Assembly: GCF_017876625.1 (NCBI RefSeq)
Contig: NZ_JAGIOH010000001.1
Coordinates: forward strand, 4,423,501-4,487,500
Direction: 5' to 3'
DNA from: Streptomyces syringium
GTDB taxonomy: Bacteria; Actinomycetota; Actinomycetes; Streptomycetales; Streptomycetaceae
Length of the DNA stretch: 64,000 nt
The notes under the pieces were generated by a model that ran no database searches, was not told the DNA's origin, and saw only the letters and a program-made list of their open reading frames with translations. The translations under genes were made by a program, and so were the position numbers. Of this stretch, positions 16,879-24,398 are shown one piece after another (the first letter of the stretch is position 1; the number at the start of each line of letters is the position of its first letter).

Positions 16879-18207
16879 TCAGGCAGCCGCCGTCGGCTCG
16901 GCCTCCGGGGCGCCCGCTGAAGACGCGCCCGCCGGGGCCGCGCCCGCCGGGGCCGCGCCCGCCGGAGACGCCGAAGACACCCCCGCCGTCTCCCCCCGCT
17001 CCGCCGCCGGCAGATTCCGCATCAGCAGCCAGTACCCCGCGGCAGCGATCGTGCCGATCACCGCGCACCCGGCCCACAGCGTGTCCGCCCCGTAGTGGTC
17101 GATCACGGCGCCGCCCGCCAGCGGGGCGACCAGCGCGGCCGCCGACCACGACAGGGTGTAGACGCCCTGGTAGCGGCCGCGGCCGTGGGTGGGGGAGAGG
17201 CGGACGACGAGGCCCATCTGGGTGGGGGAATTGATGATCTCCGCCAGGGTCCACACGCAGACCGTCAGCATGTAGACGGCGATCGACCCGGCGAAGGCGG
17301 TGAGCCCGAAGCCGTAGCCGGCCAGCAGCGCGGAGATCACCAGCAGCCGCTGCGGGTCGCGGTGCTCGATGAAGCGGGTCACGGGGATCTGCAGCGCCAC
17401 GATCAGTACGCCGTTGACGGCGATGGCCATGCCGAAGTCACTGCTGGAGAAGCCGTCCGCGCCCATGGCCACCGGCAGGGACACCGAACTCTGCATGAAG
17501 AGCAGGGCGATCAGGAAGGACAGCCCGACGACGCCCATGAAGCGCCGGTCGCGCAGCACCGTCCCCATGCCGATCTCGGTCTCGGCCGCGCCGGCCGCGC
17601 CCGGCGCCACCGTGGGCCGGGACTCGGGGATCTTGCGGAAGACGAGGATCGCGCACGCCAGCGTCATGGCCGCCTCGCCGAGGAAGCCGATCAGATAGCT
17701 GTGCTCGGCGATGAGTCCGGCGGCGAGCGAGGAGAAGGCGAAGCCGAGGTTGATGGCCCAGTAGTTGAGCGCGAACGCCCGCACCCGGTCCTCCGGGGCC
17801 ACGATGTCCGCCATCATCGCCTGCACCGCGGGCCGGGAGGCGTTGCTCGCCATGCCGACCACGGACGCGACGCCCGCGATGGCCACCGGGTGCTGCATAA
17901 AGCCGAGCACCGCCACCGACGCGGCGGTCGAGGTCTGCGCGATGAGGAGGGTGGGACGCCGGCCGAGCCGGTCGGTCATCACGCCCGCGCCGATCGAGGA
18001 GACCACGCCGCCGAGCCCGTGCAGGGCGGCGACGAGACCGGCGTAGGAGGCCGAGTAGCCGCGTTCGAGGGTGAGATAGAGGGCCAAAAACGTCGCGACG
18101 AAGGCGCCGAGCCGGTTGACGAGGGTGGATGTCCACAGCCACCAGAACTCCCGGGGCAGGCCCGAGACGCTGTCTCTCGCCGCCCGCCTCATGCTCGCTA
18201 CCGACAT
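16879..18207 (-). CDS. MFS transporter
   Basis: A 442-residue, twelve-helix major facilitator protein. The loop between helices 2 and 3 has GVMTDRLGRRPTL, the classical MFS motif A, and SRPAVQAMMADIVAPEDRVRAFAL is the conserved helix-4/5 stretch. The C-terminal 35 residues are an Ala/Gly/Pro-rich tail with repeated AGAAP units. Proton-driven export of a drug or metabolite is the usual role. It is divergent from gpmA, and a 9-bp inverted repeat in the spacer suggests specific control. The ATG at 18207 has the G-rich sequence CGGGGG upstream. Confidence 0.88.
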   Translation of the reverse strand: MSVASMRRAARDSVSGLPREFWWLWTSTLVNRLGAFVATFLALYLTLERGYSASYAGLVAALHGLGGVVSSIGAGVMTDRLGRRPTLLIAQTSTAASVAVLGFMQHPVAIAGVASVVGMASNASRPAVQAMMADIVAPEDRVRAFALNYWAINLGFAFSSLAAGLIAEHSYLIGFLGEAAMTLACAILVFRKIPESRPTVAPGAAGAAETEIGMGTVLRDRRFMGVVGLSFLIALLFMQSSVSLPVAMGADGFSSSDFGMAIAVNGVLIVALQIPVTRFIEHRDPQRLLVISALLAGYGFGLTAFAGSIAVYMLTVCVWTLAEIINSPTQMGLVVRLSPTHGRGRYQGVYTLSWSAAALVAPLAGGAVIDHYGADTLWAGCAVIGTIAAAGYWLLMRNLPAAERGETAGVSSASPAGAAPAGAAPAGASSAGAPEAEPTAAA

Positions 18208-18221
18208 CCCGCGACCCCCGA

Positions 18222-18258
18222 TGTGTAAGTGTCTTAATCCGTCGACGCAACTTACACA
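18222..18258. promoter_or_regulatory. Inverted repeat between MFS gene and gpmA
   Basis: TGTGTAAGT at 18222-18230 is mirrored exactly by ACTTACACA at 18250-18258 across 19 bases. An inner TAAG-TGT-CTTA repeat overlaps the left arm. It lies 14 bases before the MFS start and about 125 bases before gpmA, so it more likely controls the exporter. Confidence 0.5.
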
Positions 18259-18382
18259 CGCTTGGCGTGTCCGCGCCATTGAATTGACGATCATCGTCAA
18301 CCGTCCACCGCCTCCGGGGCGTCCGGGCGGCCAGGCGCGGCGGGGGTCCGGGCGGTCTCGGGCGTCGATTACGCTCTTGGGC

Positions 18383-19144
18383 ATGGCCGACGCACCGTAC
18401 AAGCTGATCCTCCTCCGCCACGGCGAGAGCGACTGGAACGCGAAGAACCTGTTCACCGGCTGGGTGGACGTGAACCTGACGGAGAAGGGCGAGAAGGAGG
18501 CAGTCCGCGGCGGTGAGCTGCTGAAGGACGCCGGCCTGCTCCCCGACGTACTGCACACCTCGCTCCAGAAGCGCGCCATCCGCACGGCGCAGCTGGCGCT
18601 GGAGTCCGCGGACCGTCACTGGATCCCGGTCCACCGCTCCTGGCGGCTGAACGAGCGTCACTACGGCGCTCTGCAGGGCAAGGACAAGGCGCAGACCCTC
18701 GCCGAGTTCGGCGAGGAGCAGTTCATGCTCTGGCGCCGTTCGTACGACACCCCGCCGCCGGTCCTCGAGGACGGCACGGAGTTCTCGCAGAGCGAGGACC
18801 CGCGCTACGCGACGATCCCGAGCGAGCTGCGTCCGCGCACCGAGTGCCTCAAGGACGTCGTCGAGCGGATGCTGCCGTACTGGTACGACGGCATCGTCCC
18901 GGACCTGCTGGCCGGCCGTACCGTCCTGGTCGCCGCCCACGGCAACAGCCTGCGCGGCCTGGTCAAGCACCTGGACGGCATCTCCGACGCGGACATCACG
19001 GGTCTGAACATCCCGACCGGCATCCCGCTCTTCTACGAGCTCGACGCCGACTTCAACCCGGTCAAGCCCGGTGGCACCTACCTCGACCCGGAGGCCGCCA
19101 AGGCCGCCATCGAGGCCGTGAAGAACCAGGGCAAGAAGAAGTAA
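18383..19144 (+). CDS. gpmA: 2,3-bisphosphoglycerate-dependent phosphoglycerate mutase
   Basis: This glycolytic enzyme interconverts 3- and 2-phosphoglycerate through a phosphohistidine. LILLRHGESDWNAKNLFTGW near the N-terminus contains the catalytic His in RHG, RSWRLNERHYGALQG holds the conserved Glu, and VAAHGNSLRGLVKHL supplies the second His. The length, 253 residues, is normal for the dPGM family. The ATG at 18383 is the only start that fits the family N-terminus. It is monocistronic, with a terminator directly behind. Confidence 0.96.
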   Translation: MADAPYKLILLRHGESDWNAKNLFTGWVDVNLTEKGEKEAVRGGELLKDAGLLPDVLHTSLQKRAIRTAQLALESADRHWIPVHRSWRLNERHYGALQGKDKAQTLAEFGEEQFMLWRRSYDTPPPVLEDGTEFSQSEDPRYATIPSELRPRTECLKDVVERMLPYWYDGIVPDLLAGRTVLVAAHGNSLRGLVKHLDGISDADITGLNIPTGIPLFYELDADFNPVKPGGTYLDPEAAKAAIEAVKNQGKKK

Positions 19145-19162
19145 CGCCCCTCACGCACCGCC

Positions 19163-19201
19163 AAGCCCCCTGCCTGCGCTTTTGCCGCGGCCAGGGGGCT
19201 T
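19163..19201 (+). terminator. Terminator after gpmA
   Basis: AAGCCCCCTG at 19163-19172 pairs with CAGGGGGCTT at 19192-19201 and is followed by TGTGC. It lies 18 bases after the gpmA stop. Confidence 0.75.
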
Positions 19202-19333
19202 TGTGCTGCCCCGGGAAAGGCCCTGGCGGGCCCGGTGGGCGCAGTGGATCGGTCACCGAATGGAGTAGTGCGAATACGCTCCGGATGCGAGGAACGGATG
19301 TGCGGGTCAGCCTCGAAGCAAGGAGGTAACACC

Positions 19334-20206
19334 ATGCACTCAATCCGCTCCGTCATATGCGGCGCAGCCACCGTAGTCGCCGTCTGCGGCGTCTCCGCAG
19401 TCCCCGCCTACGCCGTCGACAGCCCCGTCACGGCCCCCGTCGTGGCCACCGGCGAGAACCCGGCCACCGACCACGACGACCACGACGATCACGGCAAGCA
19501 TCACGACGGCCGTGACGACTGCGACAACGACGGCCGCCACGACCACGACGGGCGTAAGGACCACGGTGGTCACAACGACCACGACGGTCACAAGAAGGAT
19601 CACGACGGCAAGAAGGACCACGACGGCCGTGGTGACCACGACGGCTACAAGAAGGACCACGACAAGAAGGACCACGACGGCCGGGACGACCACGACGGTC
19701 GCAAGGACCACGACGGTCACAAGAAGGACCACGACGGCCGCGGTGACCACGACGGCCACAAGAAGGACCACGACGGCCGTGGTGACCACGACGACGACTG
19801 GCGCGACGACGACTGGCGCGACGACCACGACGGCCGCGGCGACCACGACGGGCGTCACGACGGTCACAAGAAGGACCACGACGGGCGTCACGACCACGAC
19901 GGCCGCCACGACCACGACGGTCGCGACGACCACGAGGGCCGCCACGACCACGACGGCAAGAAGGACCACGGCCGTCACGACCACGACGGGCGTCACGACG
20001 GCCACAAGAAGGACCACGACGGCCGTCACGACGGGCACGGCAAGCCGCACGCTCCCGCGCACGCGGGCGGTGGCGCCACCGCGCAGCTGGCCTCGTCCTC
20101 GACGGAGTCCTCGTCCGACGTCCCGATCATTCTCCTCGCCGCGGGTGCCACGGCCGGCCTGGCCGGTGGAATGTTCTGGTACCGCCGCCGCACCGTGAAG
20201 CAGTGA
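19334..20206 (+). CDS. Secreted His/Asp-rich DHDG-repeat protein with C-terminal membrane anchor
   Basis: The 290-residue protein has a Sec-type signal peptide (cleavage likely after PAYA at residue 27) and then about 180 residues built from units such as KKDHDGR, GDHDGH and HDHDGR, with around 19 copies of DHDG. The C-terminus has an Ala/Ser/Thr linker, one hydrophobic helix and the basic tail YRRRTVKQ, the layout of sortase substrates, although no LPxTG or LAxTG is visible. AGGAGG lies seven bases before the ATG. A class F sortase gene follows after 19 bases. Dense His and Asp suggest binding of Zn, Ni, Cu or Ca at the cell surface; this is inference. Internal codon repetition shows growth by tandem duplication. 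Confidence 0.8.
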   Translation: MHSIRSVICGAATVVAVCGVSAVPAYAVDSPVTAPVVATGENPATDHDDHDDHGKHHDGRDDCDNDGRHDHDGRKDHGGHNDHDGHKKDHDGKKDHDGRGDHDGYKKDHDKKDHDGRDDHDGRKDHDGHKKDHDGRGDHDGHKKDHDGRGDHDDDWRDDDWRDDHDGRGDHDGRHDGHKKDHDGRHDHDGRHDHDGRDDHEGRHDHDGKKDHGRHDHDGRHDGHKKDHDGRHDGHGKPHAPAHAGGGATAQLASSSTESSSDVPIILLAAGATAGLAGGMFWYRRRTVKQ

Positions 20207-20225
20207 CGGGAAGAGAACGGGCGTC

Positions 20226-20879
20226 ATGTCAGACAAGCGCAGAGGTGGCCTCGGCCGTCTGCTGACAGGGGTGGCCTGGGTGGCGTTGCTGCTGGCCCTG
20301 TGCCTGTGCGGCAGCGACACCATCGAGGAGCCGGCAGCCAAGGCTCCGAAGAAGGGCGTCGCCGCAGGCCGCCCCCCTGCGCACGGCCTGCCCCCGGCAC
20401 ATGAACCACTGCCGGGGGCAGGCCCCAAGGAACTGGTCATCAAGGACCGGGGCCTGAAGGCCCCGATCGAGGGCCACGGGCTCGACCAGGCGGGCGGCGT
20501 CGAACCGCCCCCGTACGAGCGGCCCAACGCGGTCGCCTGGTACATGGAGGGCCCCCAGCCCGGCAGCGCCGGGGCCGCCGTCCTCGTGGGGCACGTCGAC
20601 ACCCCGCAGACGCGGGCCGTGTTCTACGACCTCAGCACCCTCAAACGGGGCGAGACGGTCAGGGTCTCCCGCACGGACGGTTCCACCGCCGAGTTCACCG
20701 TCGAGGACGTCGCCGTCGTCGAGAACGACCGCTTCGACGCCGCGAAGGTCTACGAGCCCCGCGAGAAGGACCGTGCCGAGCTCCGCCTGATCACCTGCGG
20801 CGGCACCTACGACCGCGAGAAGCGCACGTACACCGCCAACGTCGTCGTCTCCGCCTATCTGACCGGCAAGGCGACGTGA
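20226..20879 (+). CDS. Class F sortase
   Basis: A 217-residue membrane-anchored transpeptidase. The N-terminus has a basic stretch and one hydrophobic helix (residues 8-28), a Pro/Gly-rich linker follows, and the sortase barrel runs from about residue 65. The catalytic triad is visible as the His in VLVGHVDTP, the Cys in RLITCGG, and the Arg in EKRTYTANVVV. The combination and short length fit the actinobacterial class F (SrtF) group. It follows the His/Asp-rich surface protein by 19 bases, so that protein is its probable substrate or partner. Confidence 0.88.
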   Translation: MSDKRRGGLGRLLTGVAWVALLLALCLCGSDTIEEPAAKAPKKGVAAGRPPAHGLPPAHEPLPGAGPKELVIKDRGLKAPIEGHGLDQAGGVEPPPYERPNAVAWYMEGPQPGSAGAAVLVGHVDTPQTRAVFYDLSTLKRGETVRVSRTDGSTAEFTVEDVAVVENDRFDAAKVYEPREKDRAELRLITCGGTYDREKRTYTANVVVSAYLTGKAT

Positions 20880-20919
20880 GCACCCCCGCATGCGGCACCC
20901 CCACATGCGGCACCCACGA

Positions 20920-20954
20920 AAGGGCCCCCGACCGGTGACCGGTCGGGGGCCCTT
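20920..20954. terminator. Bidirectional hairpin between sortase and mtpA genes
   Basis: A perfect 16-bp stem (20920-20935 with 20939-20954) with a three-base loop lies between the convergent sortase and metallothionein-like genes. It can end transcription from both sides. Confidence 0.75.
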
Positions 20955-20979
20955 CCTGTGAGTGACGCGCGTGAGTCAA

Positions 20980-21123
20980 TCAGCCGCAACCGCCGCCGCA
21001 CTGGCACGATCCGCCGCTTTGGCAACCGCACGAGCACCCGGGGCCGCACTGACAACCGCTCAGCGCGGGCGCGGACGCGCGTTCGGCGAAGTTCGCAGGA
21101 GGGGTCTCAAAAGCGTCTGCCAT
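20980..21123 (-). CDS. mtpA: Small Cys-rich metallothionein-like protein
   Basis: The 47-residue protein begins MADAFETPPANFAERASAPA and ends with a cluster of eight cysteines in CQCGPGCSCGC and GSCQCGGGCG. Such a density of C-x-C pairs is typical of metallothioneins that bind Zn, Cu or Cd. The ATG at 21123 has GAGGAGG upstream. It lies 134 bases after phoU on the same strand; I recall that Streptomyces work describes a PhoP-linked metallothionein gene, mtpA, at this place, and the symbol is used on that basis. Metal preference is unknown. Confidence 0.78.
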   Translation of the reverse strand: MADAFETPPANFAERASAPALSGCQCGPGCSCGCQSGGSCQCGGGCG

Positions 21124-21257
21124 GCGGTACCTCCTCGAAGGTTGGTCTGCCTGCCCCCAGTCAAGGACCGGGCGCACCGGCCGTCAATGCCGGGGCGCAC
21201 AGGTGTACGGGCGCATCGAGGGCGCGCGGAAGCACGTACGGACGCACGCGCCGGGGC

Positions 21258-21947
21258 TTACGCGCCCTCGACCGGGCCGGACTGGGTGTTGGCCTGGGTC
21301 AGCTCGTCGGCGTGCTCACCGGTCACCAGATAGACCACGCGCTTGGCGACGGACACGGCGTGGTCCGCGAAGCGCTCGTAGTAGCGGCCCAGCAGGGTCA
21401 CGTCGACGGCCGTCTCGATGCCGTGCTTCCAGCGGTCGTCCATCAGGTGCTGGAAGAGCGCGCGGTGCAGCAGGTCCATCGCGTCGTCGTCGTGCTCCAG
21501 CTGGAGCGCGAGGTCGACGTCCTTGGTGATGATCACCTCGGCCGCCTTGGCCATCAGCCGCTGAGCCAGCTGGCCCATCTCCAGGACCGTGGAGTGCAGA
21601 TCGCGCGGGACCGCCGTCTCCGGGAAGCGCAACCGGGCCAGCTTCGCCACGTGCTGGGCGAGATCGCCCGAGCGCTCCAGGTCCGCGCTCATGCGCAGGG
21701 AGGTGACGACGATCCGCAGATCGGTGGCGACCGGCTGCTGGCGGGCGAGCAGGGCGATGGCCCGCGCCTCCAGGTCGCGCTGGAGGTCGTCCACCTTGGC
21801 GTCCGCCGCGATGACGGACTCCGCGAGCTTGAGGTCCGCGTCCAGGATCGCCGTGGTGGCGCGCCCGACCGCGGAGCCGACAAGCCGGGCCATCTCGACG
21901 AGTCCTTCGCCGATCGAATCGAGCTCCTCGTGGTACGCGTCCCGCAT
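21258..21947 (-). CDS. phoU: Phosphate signalling protein PhoU
   Basis: PhoU restrains PhoR and phosphate uptake when phosphate is sufficient. The 229-residue protein is two PhoU repeats of three-helix bundles. The first starts YHEELDSIGEGLVEMARLVG and ends with LRIVVTSLRMSADLERSGDLA; the second ends with LGRYYERFADHAVSVAKRVVY, and both carry the E/DxxxD-type metal-binding pattern. The ATG at 21947 has AGAAGG upstream; longer in-frame extensions run into the regulatory spacer. It diverges from phoR-phoP, the standard Streptomyces layout. Confidence 0.95.
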   Translation of the reverse strand: MRDAYHEELDSIGEGLVEMARLVGSAVGRATTAILDADLKLAESVIAADAKVDDLQRDLEARAIALLARQQPVATDLRIVVTSLRMSADLERSGDLAQHVAKLARLRFPETAVPRDLHSTVLEMGQLAQRLMAKAAEVIITKDVDLALQLEHDDDAMDLLHRALFQHLMDDRWKHGIETAVDVTLLGRYYERFADHAVSVAKRVVYLVTGEHADELTQANTQSGPVEGA

Positions 21948-22048
21948 TGCCTGACCTTCTCTCACTCCGAGTAACGCTGGCCGGGGGGATTCTCCGCCCG
22001 CCCACGGTCCCACGTTCGGGCCGGAACGCGACGGCGAACGGCCTCCGG

Positions 22049-22077
22049 AGTGAACCGGCACCGACATGAAGGTGAAC
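22049..22077 (-). promoter_or_regulatory. PHO-box-like repeats between phoU and phoR
   Basis: On the minus strand GTTCACC (22077-22071) and GTTCACT (22055-22049) are spaced 22 nt apart, two turns of the 11-nt unit of Streptomyces PHO boxes. The unit between them (TGTCGGT) matches poorly. The site lies in the 203-bp divergent spacer, where PhoP binds in the species studied. Confidence 0.5.
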
Positions 22078-22150
22078 TCTCGGCAACGTGTGTTCGAGGC
22101 GCCCCCCATTTGGCTGTGGAACGGCCGTGGGACGCGCATAACCTTGACTC

Positions 22151-23425
22151 ATGAACGTGGACGCGGCCGTCGCCGCAGCGGCAGCCATCGCCGGGGTCTG
22201 TACCGGGGTGATCGCCATGCTGGCGTTCCGCTGGAGCGAACGCGACCAGGCCCGCCCGAGCCGCAGCTCCCTGCACACCGACGCCGTACTCCCACCCGGT
22301 GTGGACACCGTGCTGTCGGTCCTGCGCTCCTCCGCCGTCGTCCTCGACGAGGGCGACGCCGTCGTCAAGGCCAGCTCCGCCGCGTACGCCCTCGGGCTGG
22401 TCCGGGGCGGCAAGCTCGCCGTCGAACCGATGCTCCAGATGGCCCGCGACACCCGCCGCGACGGCGAGATACGCCAGGTCGAGCTCGACCTGCCACGCCG
22501 GGGCACCGGCCGCGGCGACGCCCTCGCGGTCTCCGCCCGGGTCGCGCCGCTCGGCTCCCGGCTGGTGCTGCTCCTGGTGGAGGACCTCACCGAGGCCCGC
22601 CGCATCGAGGCCGTGCGACGTGACTTCGTCGCCAACGTCAGCCATGAGCTCAAGACCCCGGTCGGCGCGCTGTCCCTGCTCTCGGAGGCCGTCATGGACG
22701 CCTCGGAGGACCCCGAGGCCGTCACCCGCTTCGCGGGCCGCATGCAGATCGAGGCGACCCGGCTCACCAATCTCGTCCAGGAGCTCATCGACCTCTCCCG
22801 GGTGCAGAACGACGACCCGCTGGAGGACTCCGAGCCCGTCCGGGTGGACGAACTGGTCGCCGAGGCGATCGACCGCTGCCGCCACCAGGCCGGCACCAAG
22901 CAGATCACGATGGCCGCGGGCGGCACCGCCGACCTGCACGTCTGGGGAAACCGCGGCCAGCTCGCCGCGGCCCTCGGCAACCTCGTGGAGAACGCCGTCA
23001 ACTACAGCCCGGCCCGCACCCGCGTCGGGATCGCCGCCCGCCACATCACCGCCCCCGGCGGCGACCTCATCGAGATCGCCGTCACCGACCAGGGCATCGG
23101 CATCTCCGAGAAGGACCGCGAGCGGGTCTTCGAGCGCTTCTACCGCGTCGACCCCGCCCGCTCCCGCGCCACCGGTGGTACGGGCCTGGGCCTCGCGATC
23201 GTCAAGCACGTGGCCGCCTCGCACGGCGGCGAGGTCACGGTCTGGAGCGCCGAGGGCCAGGGCTCGACGTTCACCCTGCGGCTCCCCGAGGCGGGTGCGG
23301 TCCGCGACCGCGACCGGGGGCGCACACTGATCGAGCGCACCGGCGGCACGGCCGCCCACGACGACGTCCGTGCCGAGGACTCCTACACCGACGACCGCCT
23401 TTCCACCCCGGAGGTCCTTCCGTGA
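22151..23425 (+). CDS. phoR: Sensor histidine kinase PhoR (SenX3-type)
   Basis: PhoR senses phosphate limitation and phosphorylates PhoP. The 424-residue protein has one N-terminal membrane helix (residues 5-25), a PAS-like sensor region, the H-box RRDFVANVSHELKTPVGAL with phospho-acceptor His165, and an ATPase domain with NLVENAVNYS (N-box), VTDQGIGISEKD, ERFYRVD and GGTGLGLAIV. The ATG at 22151 gives the usual length. A 22-codon mini-ORF links its stop to the phoP start. Together with phoU it marks the phosphate-control locus. Confidence 0.95.
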   Translation: MNVDAAVAAAAAIAGVCTGVIAMLAFRWSERDQARPSRSSLHTDAVLPPGVDTVLSVLRSSAVVLDEGDAVVKASSAAYALGLVRGGKLAVEPMLQMARDTRRDGEIRQVELDLPRRGTGRGDALAVSARVAPLGSRLVLLLVEDLTEARRIEAVRRDFVANVSHELKTPVGALSLLSEAVMDASEDPEAVTRFAGRMQIEATRLTNLVQELIDLSRVQNDDPLEDSEPVRVDELVAEAIDRCRHQAGTKQITMAAGGTADLHVWGNRGQLAAALGNLVENAVNYSPARTRVGIAARHITAPGGDLIEIAVTDQGIGISEKDRERVFERFYRVDPARSRATGGTGLGLAIVKHVAASHGGEVTVWSAEGQGSTFTLRLPEAGAVRDRDRGRTLIERTGGTAAHDDVRAEDSYTDDRLSTPEVLP

Positions 23426-23490
23426 CCCCCACCAGCCCGTGCCACTCCGCCCCGAGCGACCAAGAGACCCGACCGGAGGTCCATCCGTGA
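23422..23490 (+). CDS. 22-codon mini-ORF linking phoR and phoP
   Basis: A GTG at 23422 overlaps the phoR stop (GTGA) and opens a frame of 22 codons whose TGA at 23488-23490 overlaps the phoP GTG. Its ribosome site GGAGG and 7-base spacer are identical to those of phoP. The two start regions share CCGGAGGTCC-N-TCCGTGACCC (20 of 21 bases), so the segment looks like a tandem duplication of a translation start. The predicted peptide has no recognisable motif. It may serve only to couple translation of phoR to phoP, or it may be chance. Confidence 0.4.
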   Translation: MTPTSPCHSAPSDQETRPEVHP

Positions 23491-24167
23491 CCCGTGTGCT
23501 CGTCGTCGAGGACGAAGAATCGTTCAGCGACGCGTTGTCCTACATGCTCCGCAAGGAAGGCTTCGAGGTGGCCATCGCCGCCACCGGGCCCGACGGGCTG
23601 GACGAGTTCGAGCGCAATGGCGCCGACCTGGTCCTGCTCGACCTGATGCTGCCGGGCCTGCCCGGCACGGAGGTCTGCCGGCAGCTGCGGGGGCGCTCCA
23701 ATGTGCCCGTCATCATGGTGACAGCCAAGGACAGCGAGATCGACAAGGTCGTCGGTCTGGAAATAGGAGCCGACGACTACGTCACCAAGCCCTTCTCCTC
23801 GCGCGAGCTGGTGGCCCGGATCCGGGCCGTGCTGCGGCGCCGGGGCGAGCCGGAGGAGGTCACCCCGGCGGCGCTGGAGGCCGGCCCGGTCCGGATGGAC
23901 GTCGACCGGCACGTCGTCACCGTCTCCGGCGGCAAGGTCGACCTGCCGCTGAAGGAGTTCGACCTCCTGGAGATGCTGCTCCGCAACGCGGGCCGGGTCC
24001 TCACCCGTATGCAGCTCATCGACCGCGTCTGGGGCGCGGACTACGTCGGCGACACCAAGACGCTCGACGTCCACGTCAAGCGTCTGCGCGCCAAGATCGA
24101 ACCGGACCCGGGCGCGCCGCGCTATCTGGTGACGGTCCGGGGTCTGGGCTACAAGTTCGAGCCGTAG
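23487..24167 (+). CDS. phoP: Response regulator PhoP (RegX3-type)
   Basis: An OmpR/PhoB-type regulator of 226 residues. The receiver domain has VVEDEESF (acidic pocket), the phospho-acceptor Asp52 in LVLLDLMLPG, TAK and the KPF lysine. The winged-helix domain has LKEFDLLEMLLRNAGRVLTR and TLDVHVKRLRAKIE, the recognition helix. The GTG at 23487 lies seven bases after GGAGG; longer in-frame starts overlap phoR. When phosphate is low it activates phosphate scavenging genes and represses nitrogen and antibiotic genes in Streptomyces. Confidence 0.95.
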   Translation: MTRVLVVEDEESFSDALSYMLRKEGFEVAIAATGPDGLDEFERNGADLVLLDLMLPGLPGTEVCRQLRGRSNVPVIMVTAKDSEIDKVVGLEIGADDYVTKPFSSRELVARIRAVLRRRGEPEEVTPAALEAGPVRMDVDRHVVTVSGGKVDLPLKEFDLLEMLLRNAGRVLTRMQLIDRVWGADYVGDTKTLDVHVKRLRAKIEPDPGAPRYLVTVRGLGYKFEP

Positions 24168-24223
24168 GCCCTGTCGGGCAGATCTTCACGGTCATGCGCC
24201 GGCCCCTGCGGGCCGTGGCGTGT

Positions 24224-24331
24224 GCACCCCCGCTGCGCGGCGGTGTCCTCCAACGCCGGACGGGCTGGTTGTGGCTGAGCTCAGCCCAATCAAGCCCGTC
24301 CGGCGTTTGAGGACGCGCCCGCACGGCGCTC
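24224..24331. repeat. Dispersed intergenic palindromic element, copy 2
   Basis: Between convergent phoP and the lipoprotein gene. GCACCCCCGCTGCGCGG leads into TGTCCTCCAACGCCGGACGG, the GGCTGAGCTCAGCC palindrome at 24273-24286, and the mirrored arm AAGCCCGTCCGGCGTTTGAG. It can form a long cruciform and is followed at once by a separate terminator. Confidence 0.85.
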
Positions 24332-24332
24332 G

Positions 24333-24381
24333 CATACGCCGAGGGCCCGGAAGCTTCACGCTTCCGGGCCCTCGGCGTATG
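24333..24381. terminator. Perfect 21-bp hairpin between phoP and lipoprotein gene
   Basis: 24333-24353 pairs without mismatch with 24361-24381 around a 7-base loop. It lies 17 bases after the lipoprotein stop and serves that gene and probably phoP from the other side. Confidence 0.8.
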
Positions 24382-24398
24382 TCACACGTCTCAGCGAC

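Noticed and set aside
19340..20602. Val/Thr-rich open frame antisense to the His/Asp-repeat gene
   Set aside because: It is the mirror of the DHDG codon repeats and has no signal peptide, motif or ribosome site; the sense frame has a signal peptide, anchor helix and AGGAGG.
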